From Drosophila miranda (Eukaryota > Arthropoda > Insecta > Diptera > Drosophilidae): DNA of 64,000 nt. The notes beneath the pieces were generated by a model, which saw nothing but the letters and a program-made list of their open reading frames with translations, ran no database searches and was not told the DNA's origin. The stretch is from the NCBI RefSeq assembly GCF_003369915.1, contig NW_022881603.1, positions 5,997,249-6,061,248 on the forward strand, written 5' to 3'. Of the stretch, positions 35,119-46,619 are shown piece by piece (position 1 is the first letter of the stretch; every line of letters starts with the position of its first letter). A program made the position numbers and the translations under genes.

Positions 35119-36108
35119 CCAATTTTCCTAACGTACTCGTTTCCTTCGTCTATTCCCTATTTACTTGACTATCTTGGTGATAAATAAATTGGATTGTTTA
35201 TTATCTGACTACCCTACTCCACTAAGCACCTAGTTCCTGGCTAATTAATCCTCAATACCTTCAATCGTAACGAGAAAACAAATAAATAAATAGTGCAATA
35301 AATAAATAAGCGAATAATTAATTCCATGTTTAGATAACCAAATAAATAAATTTAAATACATAAATCGGTTAATTTAAATCAATAAATTGATAAATCTAAA
35401 TATTCAAACTGATTCAATCAAATAAATAAACACCTACATCTACAATTAATCGCCTAATTAAATACAACACTAAATAACTAAATACTTCCTCTCCCAAACA
35501 AAAACTCTTTTTCCGATGACTTGCCTAATGCCTACTTCTAAAATTGCTTCCAAACAATGCTAGCAAGGATCGTCAGTCCTCAACAAAAAAGATGATTTCC
35601 CTTTGGGTTTTCTTGCTTTGGCTTTCCAATAGTCTGCTAAATCACTAACAAAAAAAACATATAATTCCCAAACTGCTTCAGACAAAAATTCACCTTTAAT
35701 TTGTTTGGAGTGACGAGAGACAACTGCATTAATTGTTTTGCAGGTGAGCGGACCCCCTTCTTTTCCCCTTGCTATTTACCTTCGCTTACTTTTTCTGAGT
35801 GCCAACTCCCTTTGCTGTTTCCTCCCTCAGATCACCGTGGATCCCCCAGAATCGGACAACGACGTTAATGCCTCTGGACATAACCCGGACCACGACTCGA
35901 CAGATCCTCCGGCACCTCTTCCTCTTTTCAGATCCGGACAGCGAGCTCCACGAGTCGGACAACGAGGCTACTACCACCTGGTAATACTTGGACCACAACT
36001 CGGGACACACACTTCCTTCCCTTCTATCTAATTTTATTAATTTTATTTAATTGTATCAGCGAACCTTTAACATAATTTGATATTGCGATGATCGATCGCA
36101 TGTATGCA

Positions 36109-36611
36109 AGTTAACGTACCCAATTCTATTTAGCTCTTATACGAGTTGTAAACAATCTTTGGCTTTCCAAAACGAAAACAATTTCAATCTTGGGCCTCCG
36201 CCTAATTGATTTCTAAAATGTACAATCGCAAGGGCTCCCGCCGCAATCCCAATCTTTGACACTCGCCTAAATGGAAAACCAATGATTGCCCACACCCGGC
36301 TTTCTGCAGATCCTGCACTTTAGGCATTTTACAGTTCTCTCTTTGGATGACGAAATCCAATACTCGGGATGGCGAAATCAATTGAAATGTTTATAGAAAA
36401 ACTATTCCCGAAAGGGATCAACGATGCAAAGATCAGAAAGTTCAAGTCAGTCTTGATCCAGAAGCGACACCGCAAAGTCGAGCTAAAAATTAAGATCGCG
36501 CAAACCCTTTGCCCGGAATCCTTTGTGACCCTCTACTTAAATCTATATCAGTGAAGTTAGAGGTAAAATAAAAACTTTTTAAAAACACAATCCGCTACCG
36601 CAGTTATTTAA
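36109..36611 (+). repeat. 5' LTR of the errantivirus-like element
   Basis: 503 bp. Contains a 61-codon open frame (36369-36554, MAKSIEMFIEKLFPKG...) that is also present intact in the 3' LTR, and an AATAAA signal near 36566. Confidence 0.85.
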
Positions 36612-37240
36612 TTGGCGCCCAACGTGGGGCGACGTTGTATAAAAAGCACCGAATAATAAAAGTGTTGCGTCGTGCCGAAACCCGAAGGACAATTAATTAA
36701 TGGAACAAATCCTTCAGATATAAAAACGCGGAGTGACTGTGAGATATAAGATAAGAAAAAGTGAGATAAAAAGGAAACAAACCGGAGCTTAGGGTGTGCA
36801 AAAATAAATACAATATACAATACAAATACAAATACAAATACAATACAAAATACAAATAAATACAAAAGCTAATCAAGACAATTCAAAAATACAAAAAAAC
36901 CAAAAAAACCAAAGTTTTTAAACAAAACCAACCAAACCAAAACACAAAGAAAGTGAAACTATCAGCTAAACCAAAGAAGGAAGACCCCCAGAAGACCCAG
37001 TTAAACAAAGAAATTTAAGAAGGAAGACCCTTTCGAAGACCTGTCAGCCAAATCAAGAAGGAAGACCCGTTCGAAGATCTGTCAGCCAAACTAAGAAGGA
37101 CGACCCCTACCGGATAGTCCGTGAGCAAAAGTTGTATTAATAAATATATAAGTTCAATTAGGTTATATTAGATTATAAAAACAAACATATAAGAAAAATT
37201 TAAGGTGGATCAACTAACTTTAGATTTTGAAAAACTAAAA

Positions 37241-38449
37241 ATGATTAACTCACAAACAAGGACCGATCTCACTGCAGATCTGGTCAAACAATTGATAGCA
37301 CTTCAAATTTCACAAGTACAGGAGCAAATTGTAAATTTAAAACAACAAATAGAAACTAAATCCGATCAGGTATCAGATTATCAGGCAGAAGCAATAGACG
37401 AGACAATAAAAGATGACACCACATTAAAGGTAATAGAATCCCTACCAATTTTCAATGGTGGATTAAACCAATACGTAGGATGGAGGGAAGCTGCAGAAAC
37501 TGCAGTGAAGTTATATAAGAAAGGAAGTAAGCAATATTATATTGCCTTAACAATTTTGAGAAACAAAATAACAGGACCAGCACATGACGCACTGACCAAC
37601 CACGGGACAGTTTTAAATTTTGATGCCATACTTTCACGACTTGACTTTGTTTACAGTGACAAGAGACCAATTTACATAATAGAACAGGAGTTAAGCGTTC
37701 TCCGACAAGGGAACCTTTCAATAATAGATTTCTATAACGAGGTTAACAAGAAAATGACCTTGTTAATAAATAAGACAATAATGTCTCACGGAAAGGACAG
37801 TGAAATCACGAAAGAATCAAATAAGAAAATTAGAGACAATGCCTTACGCATTTTTGTCACTGGCCTAAACGGCGGCATTGCAGAAATCCTATTTTCATTG
37901 AATCCCCCAGATTTACCGAATGCCTTGGCAAAGGTACAGGAATTGCAATCAAATAACATTCGGGCCCAATTTGCCTACCAATTCAGTGGCCCCAGAAATT
38001 CAGGGAATAATAACTACAATACATTAAGATTCAACCAACGACAACCAAGGACTAATAGTTCACCATTCGACCAGAAAAGGGATCTTCAGAGGAATAACAT
38101 ATCATGGGGACAACCCTATTTCTTGGGTAATAGACAACAAAATCAGGCCCCAGAACCAATGGATGTAGACGAATTGATACAAATCAAGAACCGACAGAAC
38201 AGCAATCAATTCAGGGGAAATAATAATAATAGAAATTATCGGGAGAATACTAACGGTTATTATAGGAGAAATAATAACAATTATAACCAAGCTCAGCATT
38301 TTAGGGCAAACGTAGTACCGAATAATCAGTCTAACGAAAATCAGGCGCAGAAACGAAAGCCAAACGAAATGTCGGAACAACCGGCTAATAAAGCAATGCG
38401 GATAAATAACATTGAGGAGGACCATTTTTTAGATCAGCCCCCGAAGTAG
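37241..38449 (+). CDS. gag of the errantivirus-like element
   Basis: An uninterrupted frame of ~402 residues from the ATG at 37241; the frame is open a little upstream without an ATG. It has a capsid-type helical region (LPIFNGGLNQYVGWREAAE, then LDFVYSDKRPIYIIEQEL) and a long Asn/Arg/Gln-rich C-terminus (NNNRNYREN) in place of CCHC knuckles, as in gypsy/17.6-type gags. It forms the particle shell and binds RNA. This is the best-preserved frame of the element. Confidence 0.85.
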   Translation: MINSQTRTDLTADLVKQLIALQISQVQEQIVNLKQQIETKSDQVSDYQAEAIDETIKDDTTLKVIESLPIFNGGLNQYVGWREAAETAVKLYKKGSKQYYIALTILRNKITGPAHDALTNHGTVLNFDAILSRLDFVYSDKRPIYIIEQELSVLRQGNLSIIDFYNEVNKKMTLLINKTIMSHGKDSEITKESNKKIRDNALRIFVTGLNGGIAEILFSLNPPDLPNALAKVQELQSNNIRAQFAYQFSGPRNSGNNNYNTLRFNQRQPRTNSSPFDQKRDLQRNNISWGQPYFLGNRQQNQAPEPMDVDELIQIKNRQNSNQFRGNNNNRNYRENTNGYYRRNNNNYNQAQHFRANVVPNNQSNENQAQKRKPNEMSEQPANKAMRINNIEEDHFLDQPPK

Positions 38450-40887
38450 GTCTGCCCTACTTAAAAAGAGTAGATACAAAAATAAACAGAGAATTAAAAG
38501 TTTTGATAGATACGGGAGCAACTTCCTGTTATATAAAAAAAGTGAATTTACGAAAATAAAAAAGAATTATCAATTTATAAGAAAGTTGCTACAGTGAATG
38601 GGTTTTCAATAATTAAATATTTCCATAATATAACTATTTTCAACACAAAACAAGTGTTTTATGAAATAGATGGAATGGAGGCAGATTTACTAATAGGATT
38701 TAACCTATTAAAGAAAATCGGAGCTGTTATTGATACAGGAAAGGGGACTTTAAGTTATAAAGACAATGAGGAGAAACTAATATATATCACGAGGTCCTTT
38801 CTTTAAACAAATTAACCTTTATAGAAGGAAAAACCATCCTTCCGTTGAAGGAATATATAATAAAAAAATATTTTGAAGAAGAAAAAGAAAGGAAAAGTGA
38901 TTCAGTAAAGGTAGAAGGAAGTTTATATAGCTTGGGATCAAAAAATCCTGAGCACGCCGACGAAGAATTATCCGTCAATAGTTTGGAATTCAAATATCCT
39001 GAACCCGCCGTCGTTGAATTATCCGACATCCAAAGTTTTAATAGTTTGGGAATAAAATATCCTGAGCACGCCGTCGTTGAATCATCCGACACTAAAAGTT
39101 CGAATAGTTTGGGATTAAAGAATCCTGAACACGCCGTTGTTGAATTATCCGACAATGAACAATTTAAAAGTTTGGGATGCAAAAATCCTGAACGCGCCGT
39201 CGTAGAAATATCCGACATGCAAAATTATGCAAATTCTGAATTGAAAAAAATGAAATTGTATAACACAATAACCTACAAAGAGGACAATTTAGAAAATCTC
39301 AGAGAGAAAATGGTATCTATCATCGAAGAAGACCATGCCAATATAAATTTACAGTTACCGTTCAGAACGGATATAAAAGGAGAGATTAACACTGAACATG
39401 ATAGACCGGTATATGGCAAGCAGTATCCATACGCTTATTCGGTTAACGATTTCGTTAATAACGAAATAAGTAAAATGTTAGATAAAGGTATAATCAGACC
39501 TAGTAAAAGCCCATATAATTCACCGGTAATAGTAGTACCAAATAAGGGAGTAAATGAGGACGGAACTCCTAAACATAGATTAGTAATAGACTTTAAGAAA
39601 CTTAATGAAAACACCATACCGGATAGATACCCTATGCAAGATCCTTCAGTAATCCTTGCCAATTTAGGTAAGGCAAAGTATTTCTCGGCCATTGATTTAG
39701 AGTCAGGTTTCTATCAGATTTTAATTAGGGAATCAGATATTGAAAAAACATCTTTTTCCATAAATAACGGCAAATATGAATTTCTAAGAATGCCTATGGG
39801 ATTGACGAACGCTCCCAGAATTTTCCAAAGGGCAATGGACGATATACTTAGAGAACAAGTTGGGAAAACTTGTCACGTCTATATGGACGATATAATAATA
39901 TTTTCAAAAACTATAGAACAACATTATAAAGATCTAATTCATATAATACAGATATTGCAAAACGCTAACATGAAAATTTCCCTAGAAAAGTCTAAATTCT
40001 TTCAATTGGAAACCAAATTTCTGGGATACATTGTTTCCCAAAATATCATTAAAACAGATCCAGACAAAATCTCCACAATACAAAACTATCCAATTCCTAA
40101 AAATATCAGAGAGCTACGTAGCTTCTTAGGACTAACAGGGTATTACAGAAAATTTGTCCGAAATTATGCTACAATTGCCAAACCATTAACAAAATATCTG
40201 AGTGGAGTAAATGGGAAAGTTTCACGAAGGGCATCCAAGAAAACATTAATACAGCTGGATGAACCAGCAATGGGAGCATTTAATAATTTAAAGGACAGTT
40301 TAATAGCACATATTGAATTAGTACAACCAGATTACAATAAAAAATTCACATTAACCACAGATGCATCGGACATAGCAATAGGTGCAGTTTTGTCGCAAAA
40401 TGCGAATCCCATAACATTTATTTCTAAAACTTTAAGTAAAACCGAGCAATTATATGCTACTAATAAAAAGGAATTATTAGCTATTGTATGGGCATTAAAA
40501 AATTTGCGAAATTATTTATACGGAGTGAGTGGAACTGAAATACATACAGATCACCAACCTTTGCCCTTTGCAATGTCGCAAAAAAATCCAAATGTTGAAA
40601 TGAAACGTTGGTATTACTTCATAGAAAGTTTCACACCAAAAATCATTTATAAGCCAGGCTCAACTAACGTAGTAGCGGACGCTTTATCTCGGATTAAAAT
40701 AAATCATATGACAGATAGTGATGTCGACCAGACAGAATCAGAATCAGACATAAATACTCAGCATTCAGCAGAGAGTAGTTTTGAAAACGTCATTAAAGAG
40801 ACTAGCAAGCCTCTAAACCAATTTAAACAGCAGCTACTATTAGCGCAAGGGAGATTTACAGTTCATGAGTTAGTAAGAGTTTATTAA
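38450..40887 (+). pseudogene. Protease and RT/RNase H of the errantivirus-like element
   Basis: Protease (LIDTGATSCYI, ~38502) is stopped after ~35 codons, and its C-terminal part is open at 38594-38806. RT/RNase H is a 680-codon frame (38845-40887) with HRLVIDFKKLNENTIPDRYP, FSAIDLESGFYQI, catalytic YMDDIIIFSK and RNase H LTTDASDIAIGAVLSQ. Unusually, residues ~29-135, between protease and RT, are five 17-21-residue tandem repeats (consensus SLG.KNPEHAVVELSD). Confidence 0.85.
38925..39240 (+). repeat. Five-copy 63-bp in-frame tandem repeat in pol
   Basis: Five successive units, each opening with a Ser-Leu codon pair and containing CCTGA.C.CGCCG.CGTTGAA. The unit is 63 bp (21 codons); the first copy is 12 bp shorter. 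Units differ by several substitutions, mostly outside the PEHAVVE core. Confidence 0.9.
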
Positions 40888-41976
40888 AATACCCGACATA
40901 TTATTGAATTTGATACGGTAGACAATCTGCTAATCATTTTAAAAGAATTTATTCAGCCTCACTTAACCACAGGAATACACTGCACTTTAGAAGATTTATA
41001 CCTTATCCAAAATAAGCTAAAGGAAAACTTCATAAATAAATTTCTCTTCACGAGAAAGTTCCTCCAAGATGTAGTAAATTCAGAAGATAAAGCTATAATT
41101 ATAGAAGAAACACATTGCAGAGCCCATAGAGGACTAGACGAAAATTACAAACAAATAACTAAGCTGTATTATTGGCCAAACCTGCACAAAAAATTAAAAG
41201 AATATATAAAAAATTGTGAGATCTGTAACAAAAACAAATATCACAGACACCCTGTAAAAATTCCAATTGGGGAAGCTCCCATTCCAGCAAAAGAAGGAGA
41301 TTAATTACACTTAGACATATACTATGCCCAAAACCTAACATTCATAACTTGTATAGATTCTTATTCCAAATACTTGGTGGTCAAGGAAATTCAAAGTAAA
41401 TTAAACATTGAAAATAAGGTAATGGAAATTTTGCAACACTTTCCGTTAGCAACATCTTTAATGACTGACAACGAACCAAGCTTTACTTCAGCACAATTTA
41501 GATCATTCATACAAAGAAGTAACTTAACTATTTATTATGCTGATCCCAGACACAGCACCTCAAATGGTCAGGTAGAAAGGGTACATTCCACACTAACAGA
41601 AATAGCGCGGTGCATCAAGGATGAACTAAATCTAACAGATTATTCAGAAATAATAATAAGGGCGGCACTGAAATATAACCTGACGATACATTCAACGACC
41701 AATCAAATGCCATATGACAAATTGTATAACAAAATAGAACACAAGCATAATCCAATATTACTTAAGGAAGCTCAGACCAAAATGCTTAAGCTACATAACA
41801 AAGATAGAAGAGAAAAAGATTATAAAATAGGAGAAGTAGTTTCTGAAAAGAAATTCGGGGAAAGAAATAAACTTCAATCCCGATACAAAAAGCAGGTAGT
41901 TAAGGAAAATCGACCGAATAAAATTATAATCAACAATAGAAACAGAATTATACATAAAGATAACATCAAATATTAA
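40888..41976 (+). pseudogene. Integrase of the errantivirus-like element
   Basis: It continues the pol frame after a stop at ~40885. The HHCC zinc finger is visible (HCRAHRG..., then CEICNKNK), then a stop at ~41303, then the DDE core: LHLDIYYAQN, MTDNEPSFTS, NGQVERVHSTL. The C-terminal ~120 residues are basic. The catalytic triad is present but two in-frame stops break the gene. Confidence 0.82.
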
Positions 41977-41999
41977 ATATTTTTTACTTTTTGAAAATA

Positions 42000-42960
42000 C
42001 AAAATAAAGTAAATGAATTAACTGAAAATAATAATAAACAATTTGTAATAAATTCCAAATTTTTCAAAGAAATTGAATTGCTATCAAATTCATTAAAAAA
42101 TGTCATCTTCAATGAAGAAACGATACTGAGAAAGCATCGTTTAAAATTTTAAAAAGCATGAAAAACATCCTGTTGAACTGTCTGATCTGCTGGACACTGC
42201 AACGGTTAAAATAATTCGAAATGCTGACTTAATAATCATTTACATAAAATATCCTCAAATTAAAGATATTTGCAAGTTTTACCATGCAAGAGCCATCTCA
42301 CAAAATGATGGAATGTTAGTTATAAGTGAAAAAGTTTGTGAATGTAAGGAGAAATACTATTTAATGAATAATTTTAAAAGTGAAACTTTTAACAATTACG
42401 CACAAATAAATTTAAAGAAGACCTGTTTCACCAATTTACTTAATGGCTTTAAAGCCAACTGCACTAAAAAAAGGGGAAAAAACAAAGAAATAGACATCAT
42501 TCAGGATGGTGCCATATAAGTTTCAGGCAAAAATATCGTAGACAATACTACTTTGTTAGGATCGTATCTCCTTATATTCAACAACACAATTGTAATAAAT
42601 AATATAACCCACATAAATGATAAGGGTAAAATTCTAAGATATATATCGCATCATAGATATAGCGATTTTGAATTAGTTGATTATATACAATCGAATGATA
42701 AGCAATTTTCTTTTGATAATGTTCATATTTTAAATCCCCTTATAACATTAGGTAATACGGCCTTACCATTAACAACATTATTCTTAATCATTTTGATATT
42801 GATAATGTTATTTTACTTCGGCTATAAATTAACCAAATTTGTACTTATTATATCAATAAGAATACCGTCAGAAGAAATAGTGGAAAGCAACATTCAAATA
42901 CTGTCAGAAGAAATTAGAGCTCTATCAGAACTTCAAAATGTATCGGGACGAAACATTTAA
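42000..42960 (+). pseudogene. env remnant of the errantivirus-like element
   Basis: Frames 42313-42519 and 42553-42960 cover a Cys-containing ectodomain piece (VCECKEKYY) and the C-terminal membrane-proximal part, with a strong transmembrane stretch (LTTLFLIILILIMLFYFGY) and a cytoplasmic tail. The N-terminal envelope portion is missing or unrecognisable and stops separate the pieces. This matches the tail of insect errantivirus envelope glycoproteins. Not functional. Confidence 0.75.
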
Positions 42961-42970
42961 GAATGGGGGG

Positions 42971-43499
42971 AGTTAACGTACCCAATTCTATTGAGCTCTT
43001 ATACGAGTTGTAAACAATCTTTGGCTTTCCAAAACGAAAACAATTTCAATCTTGGGCCTCCGCCTAATTGATTTCTAAAATTTACAATCGCAAGGGCTCC
43101 CGCCGCAATCCCAATCTTTGACACTCGCCTAAATGGAAAACCAATGTTTGCCCACACCCGGCTTCTCATAAACAATCTCACTCCCGGCTTTCTGCAGATC
43201 CTGCACTTTAGGCATTTTACAGTTCTCTCTTTGGATGACGAAATCCAATACTCGGGATGGCGAAATCAATTGAAATGTTTATAGAAAAACTATTCCCGAA
43301 AGGGATCAACGATGCAAAGATCAGAAAGTTCAAGTCAGTCTTGATCCAGAAGCGACACCGCAAAGTCGAGCTAAAAATTAAGATCGCGCAAACCCTTTGT
43401 CCGGAATCCTTTGTGACCCTCTACTTAAATCTATATCAGTGAAGTTAGAAGTAAAATAAAAACTTTTTAAAAACACAATCCGCTACCGCAGTTATTTAA
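42971..43499 (+). repeat. 3' LTR of the errantivirus-like element
   Basis: 529 bp. Differs from the 5' LTR by a 26-bp insertion (around 43163-43190) and a few substitutions. Confidence 0.85.
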
Positions 43500-43663
43500 A
43501 CATTTGCTGATCTTATGCTAGAAATCAAAGAATTAACAACTAATGGGTGTCGTTTGCTGGGTATAATACGACCTTTACAGGGAAACCTATATGCGATAGG
43601 AAGTTGCTTAAGAAAAGAATAGAATTTCTAAAATAATTCAATAATGCACAATTGTAATTTTAA

Positions 43664-44619
43664 ACGAGGGAGAACGTTGTGAGTTGCTGCGGACACCGCA
43701 ACTCTACTGTTATACCCGATACTAAGTCAGTATGGCTCTCCTCCGGCAGACGCCGCTAATATTAAACGACACGACAAAGAGTGCGTGCGAGAGAGACAGA
43801 AAATCAGTCTGAGCGTGACGTCGGGCGCTGCGTAGCCACTGCAAATTGATTTGTTCCAATTGGCTATAAAAATGATCTGATCTGATCCAGATTCAGCAAT
43901 CTGATAGATATGGTCATTATCGTTGATTCTGCGTTTTTAGTTTTCTCGAATGTGCAATATTGTGGATGCAACAGATTTTCGTCCTTTGTGTGGGCGGAAG
44001 GGGGTGGGGCGAAATTTTGAGATACACGTTTTATAGTAAGATCTAACAGAAGTGCGGATACCAAATTTGGTTACTCTAGCCTTAATAGTCTCTGAGATTT
44101 TTGAATATCCCCAGATTTTCGTCCTTTGCGGGGGCGGAAGGGGGTGTGGCGAAATTTTGAAACAAACTCGTCTCGGTCCGATATATTAGGAGTGTGGATA
44201 CCAAATTTGGTTGCTCTAGCTTTTGTAGTCTCTGAGATCTAGGCGCTAATGTTTTACTCTAAGCAAAGCCGCCTATGCTGCTACGTGTGTGTTAGAGAGA
44301 GACAGGGCGAGAAAAAATGAAATTGTTTTCTTGATGCTGGCTATAATAATAATACGATCCAATTCAGATTCCGCAATCTTAAAGATATGGTCATTCTCTA
44401 CAATTCTACGTTTTTGGTTTTCTCATATCTTTAAAATTGTGAATGCCACAGATTTTCGTCCTTTGTGGGGGCGGAAGTGGGCGGGGCGAAGTTTTGAAAT
44501 ATTTTTGTAGCAGTGACATATCACAGAAGTCTGGATCCAAAACATCGTTGCTCTAGCTCTTATAGTCTTTGAGCACTAGGCGCTGAAGGGGACGGACAGA
44601 CGGACGGACGGACAGACGG

Positions 44620-44653
<34 letters not shown>

Positions 44654-44797
44654 AGGGCCCAATCGACTCGGCTATTGATGCTGATCAAGAATATATATAC
44701 TTTACGGGGTCGGAAACGATTCCTTCTGGACGTTACACACATCCACTTTTACCACAAATCTAATATACCCCAATACTCATTTTGAGTATCGGGTATA
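43664..44797 (+). mobile_element. Helitron/DINE-1-like (ISY-like) element, full length
   Basis: 1134 bp from ACGAGGGAGAACG to GAGTATCGGGTATA. It has the 5' hairpin (GAGTTGC..GCAACTC), three ~130-bp subrepeats, a GA tract (TTAGAGAGAGACAGGGCGAG), a (GGAC/GACA)n tract at 44589-44654 with a long pure CAGA end, and the 3' palindrome. No coding capacity. Confidence 0.85.
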
Positions 44798-45655
44798 AAT
44801 AGATTTGAATGCAAGATTCTGTAATGGAATTTCCATTGCAGATCGCAGACCTTGAAATCGTTCGTGATCTTGACTAATACAGAAATTCGTACATATACTC
44901 GTATGTGAAAATGGAAAAACCAGCTTCCCCTCTTGACCTACTCTGCATGCAAATGCCGTAATTAAAACCTTAAAATAAAGGTCTTCGCATTTCCATACTC
45001 GTGGACTCGTAGTTTACAGTCCAGAAGACACGAACAACCGATGTGTGCGAGAAGAAACAGCGACCCAGGCATAGACCTTGCACAACCGCCGAACCGCCGG
45101 AGAGATCAACCAAGCGATCCCCAGCGACGACCCACATACCACATAAAAGGCCGAAAATATGAAAATGGGAAAATTACTACATTTTTGCCGGCACAAGTAC
45201 TGTAATCGCGAGGTAAATGAAATTTTACAGTCGGCCCAAGACGATTTGCGTCATTCAAAGGTCGCTTTCTGCACACCCTAATGGGTTAATTACTCGCACA
45301 GTGCAAGGGTTAGGCTCGCAAAGGTTTTTGTTTGCTTTTGTTGAGGAAAATCTGTTCACTTGGAAATGTTTAAATCTTTACAGCTTCAGCGGACTGCATT
45401 CCCCCGTCTCACTGGCATAAACAATCGCAAAATAGAGCGCCAATCATAAATATGCACACCAATGTTTGTAGGAGGGCGGATCAACGGAGCGGCTTTCCAG
45501 CGACGAGTGGGAAAATATCCAAAAGAAGAAGTCAGAGTTGTTCCAATAAATATGTTCCTTGTATTTCGGTATATATGTTGTGGACTGTAGGTGCGCGTAT
45601 GTGCACGACGACAGCTTGTAGCGGGGTGGGAAACGTAACTAAAACTATGCCTTAC
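44798..45655. other. Unassigned spacer
   Basis: About 860 bp between a Helitron-like copy and the BEL/Pao sequences. No convincing gene or repeat. Confidence 0.4.
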
Positions 45656-45669
45656 GATCTATGCTCCAT

Positions 45670-46540
45670 GATGGTTTGAGCGCCGGGTGGATCGTGGCTC
45701 GTAAAGTCTCCCGAGCGCCCCTCCGAGCGCGCGAGAGCGAGTTGAGACCGGAGCGCACGAAGTTGGCACAGTGCGCGGCAATCGTCTGCTGCTGGCCTGA
45801 ACATCCTCCCCCCCCTGCAGGATGCAAAGCCCAATCGGTGTCTATGGCGGTGTGCATGCACCGGATACGATCCATCCGAACACCGTGTTCTGGGCCACAG
45901 GAAGGCCGTCCTCGCGTGCCAGGAACCCGGGTTGGATCACTTTCGGGTAGACGTCGGCGCCTAAGACCAGAGAGATGGTGGCTGGTCGTCAAATCGAGCC
46001 CGGATCGTATCGCTCAAAGGTCGGATCGGCGTGCGGATGCGCAAACGGGGCTCGACCTTCAGGATGGCTTCCAGTCGGAAGTCGCCCGTCTTGGTACGAA
46101 TGACCGCGGTGCACACCTTCTCGTTGCGGCGGAGGCCAATGAGTCGTCAATGCAGCTCACCGGCGTGCATGGGTCGATGAGCGCGCCCGTTTCGAAATCC
46201 TTCGAGCCCGTATCCAGGACCACCAGCGCCGTCGGGAGGATATTGAGGCTCCTATGTTTTAGAAGGGAGCTTACGGAGGGCGCCGGGGTTCCTACGACGT
46301 GGCGGTTCACGGGGTGACGGGGACGGCACTCAGCTTGAGCCGCTGGACTCGCAAACGATGAGGTCGCCGTTCCTACGACCGGTCGGCTGACGGGCCGACG
46401 AGGACGGCGTTCGGCGTGAGCCGGCGTAGATGGCGGCGGTGCAGCCAGGTCTGGACGGGCTGGGCGACGAGGGCGGCGTCCGGCGTGGGCCGATGTAGCC
46501 GGCTCTCCCCGGTGCGGTTGGCGCGTGAGCGTGGGGCCAT
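45670..46540 (-). pseudogene. Second BEL/Pao gag-protease fragment
   Basis: The minus strand reads an Arg/Pro-rich region and then a DUF1758-type protease start (LNILPTALVVLDTGSK, ALIDPCTPVSCIDDSLAS), a frameshift, then VCTAVIRTKTGDFRLEA and GWIVSGACTP in other frames. It differs clearly from the protease encoded at ~50.3 kb (ALIDPGSEATFIT), so it comes from another BEL/Pao lineage. It directly abuts the integrase end of the element at 46.6-51.9 kb. Confidence 0.65.
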
Positions 46541-46619
46541 GTCTGGATACTATGAACTAGGAGGAAGGAAAGTGGTCGAAGAAGTAATGAAACTTGGAGC
46601 TTTGGAAGGTACATCCGCG

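Larger units (their letters stand above)
33321..36108 (-). mobile_element. Non-autonomous gypsy-type LTR element, copy A, both ends truncated
   Basis: On the minus strand: leader (36.0-35.1 kb, with AAATAAATAAAT-rich DNA), gag, a short integrase tail, PPT region and 3' LTR. The LTR (33321-34014) begins TGTTATGGGCGG on the minus strand and is cut off at 33321 (compare the fuller LTRs at 54294 and 60395). The 5' LTR and primer-binding site are missing. The homology breaks at ~36030 and an errantivirus-like LTR follows at 36109. Pol has been deleted. Confidence 0.8.
36109..43499 (+). mobile_element. Errantivirus-like (gypsy-clade) element with gag, pol and env remnant
   Basis: LTRs 36109-36611 and 42971-43499 begin AGTTAAC, as gypsy/17.6-type LTRs do, and end GCAGTTATTTAA. 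The 3' LTR has a 26-bp insertion. The primer-binding site TGGCGCCCAACGTGGGGC (tRNA-Lys) is at 36613. A purine tract (GAATGGGGGG, 42961-42970) precedes the 3' LTR. Internal order is gag, protease, RT/RNase H, integrase, env. Stops interrupt protease, integrase and env. I see no target duplication: flanks are ATGCA on the left and ACATT on the right. Confidence 0.9.

Noticed and set aside
44587-44655. (GGACA)n tract considered as a CRISPR-like or satellite array
   Set aside because: Pure 4-bp microsatellite that is an intrinsic part of every Helitron-like copy; no spacers.
45661-46317. 218-codon plus-strand frame
   Set aside because: It is antisense to a recognisable BEL/Pao protease fragment; its length reflects high local GC.
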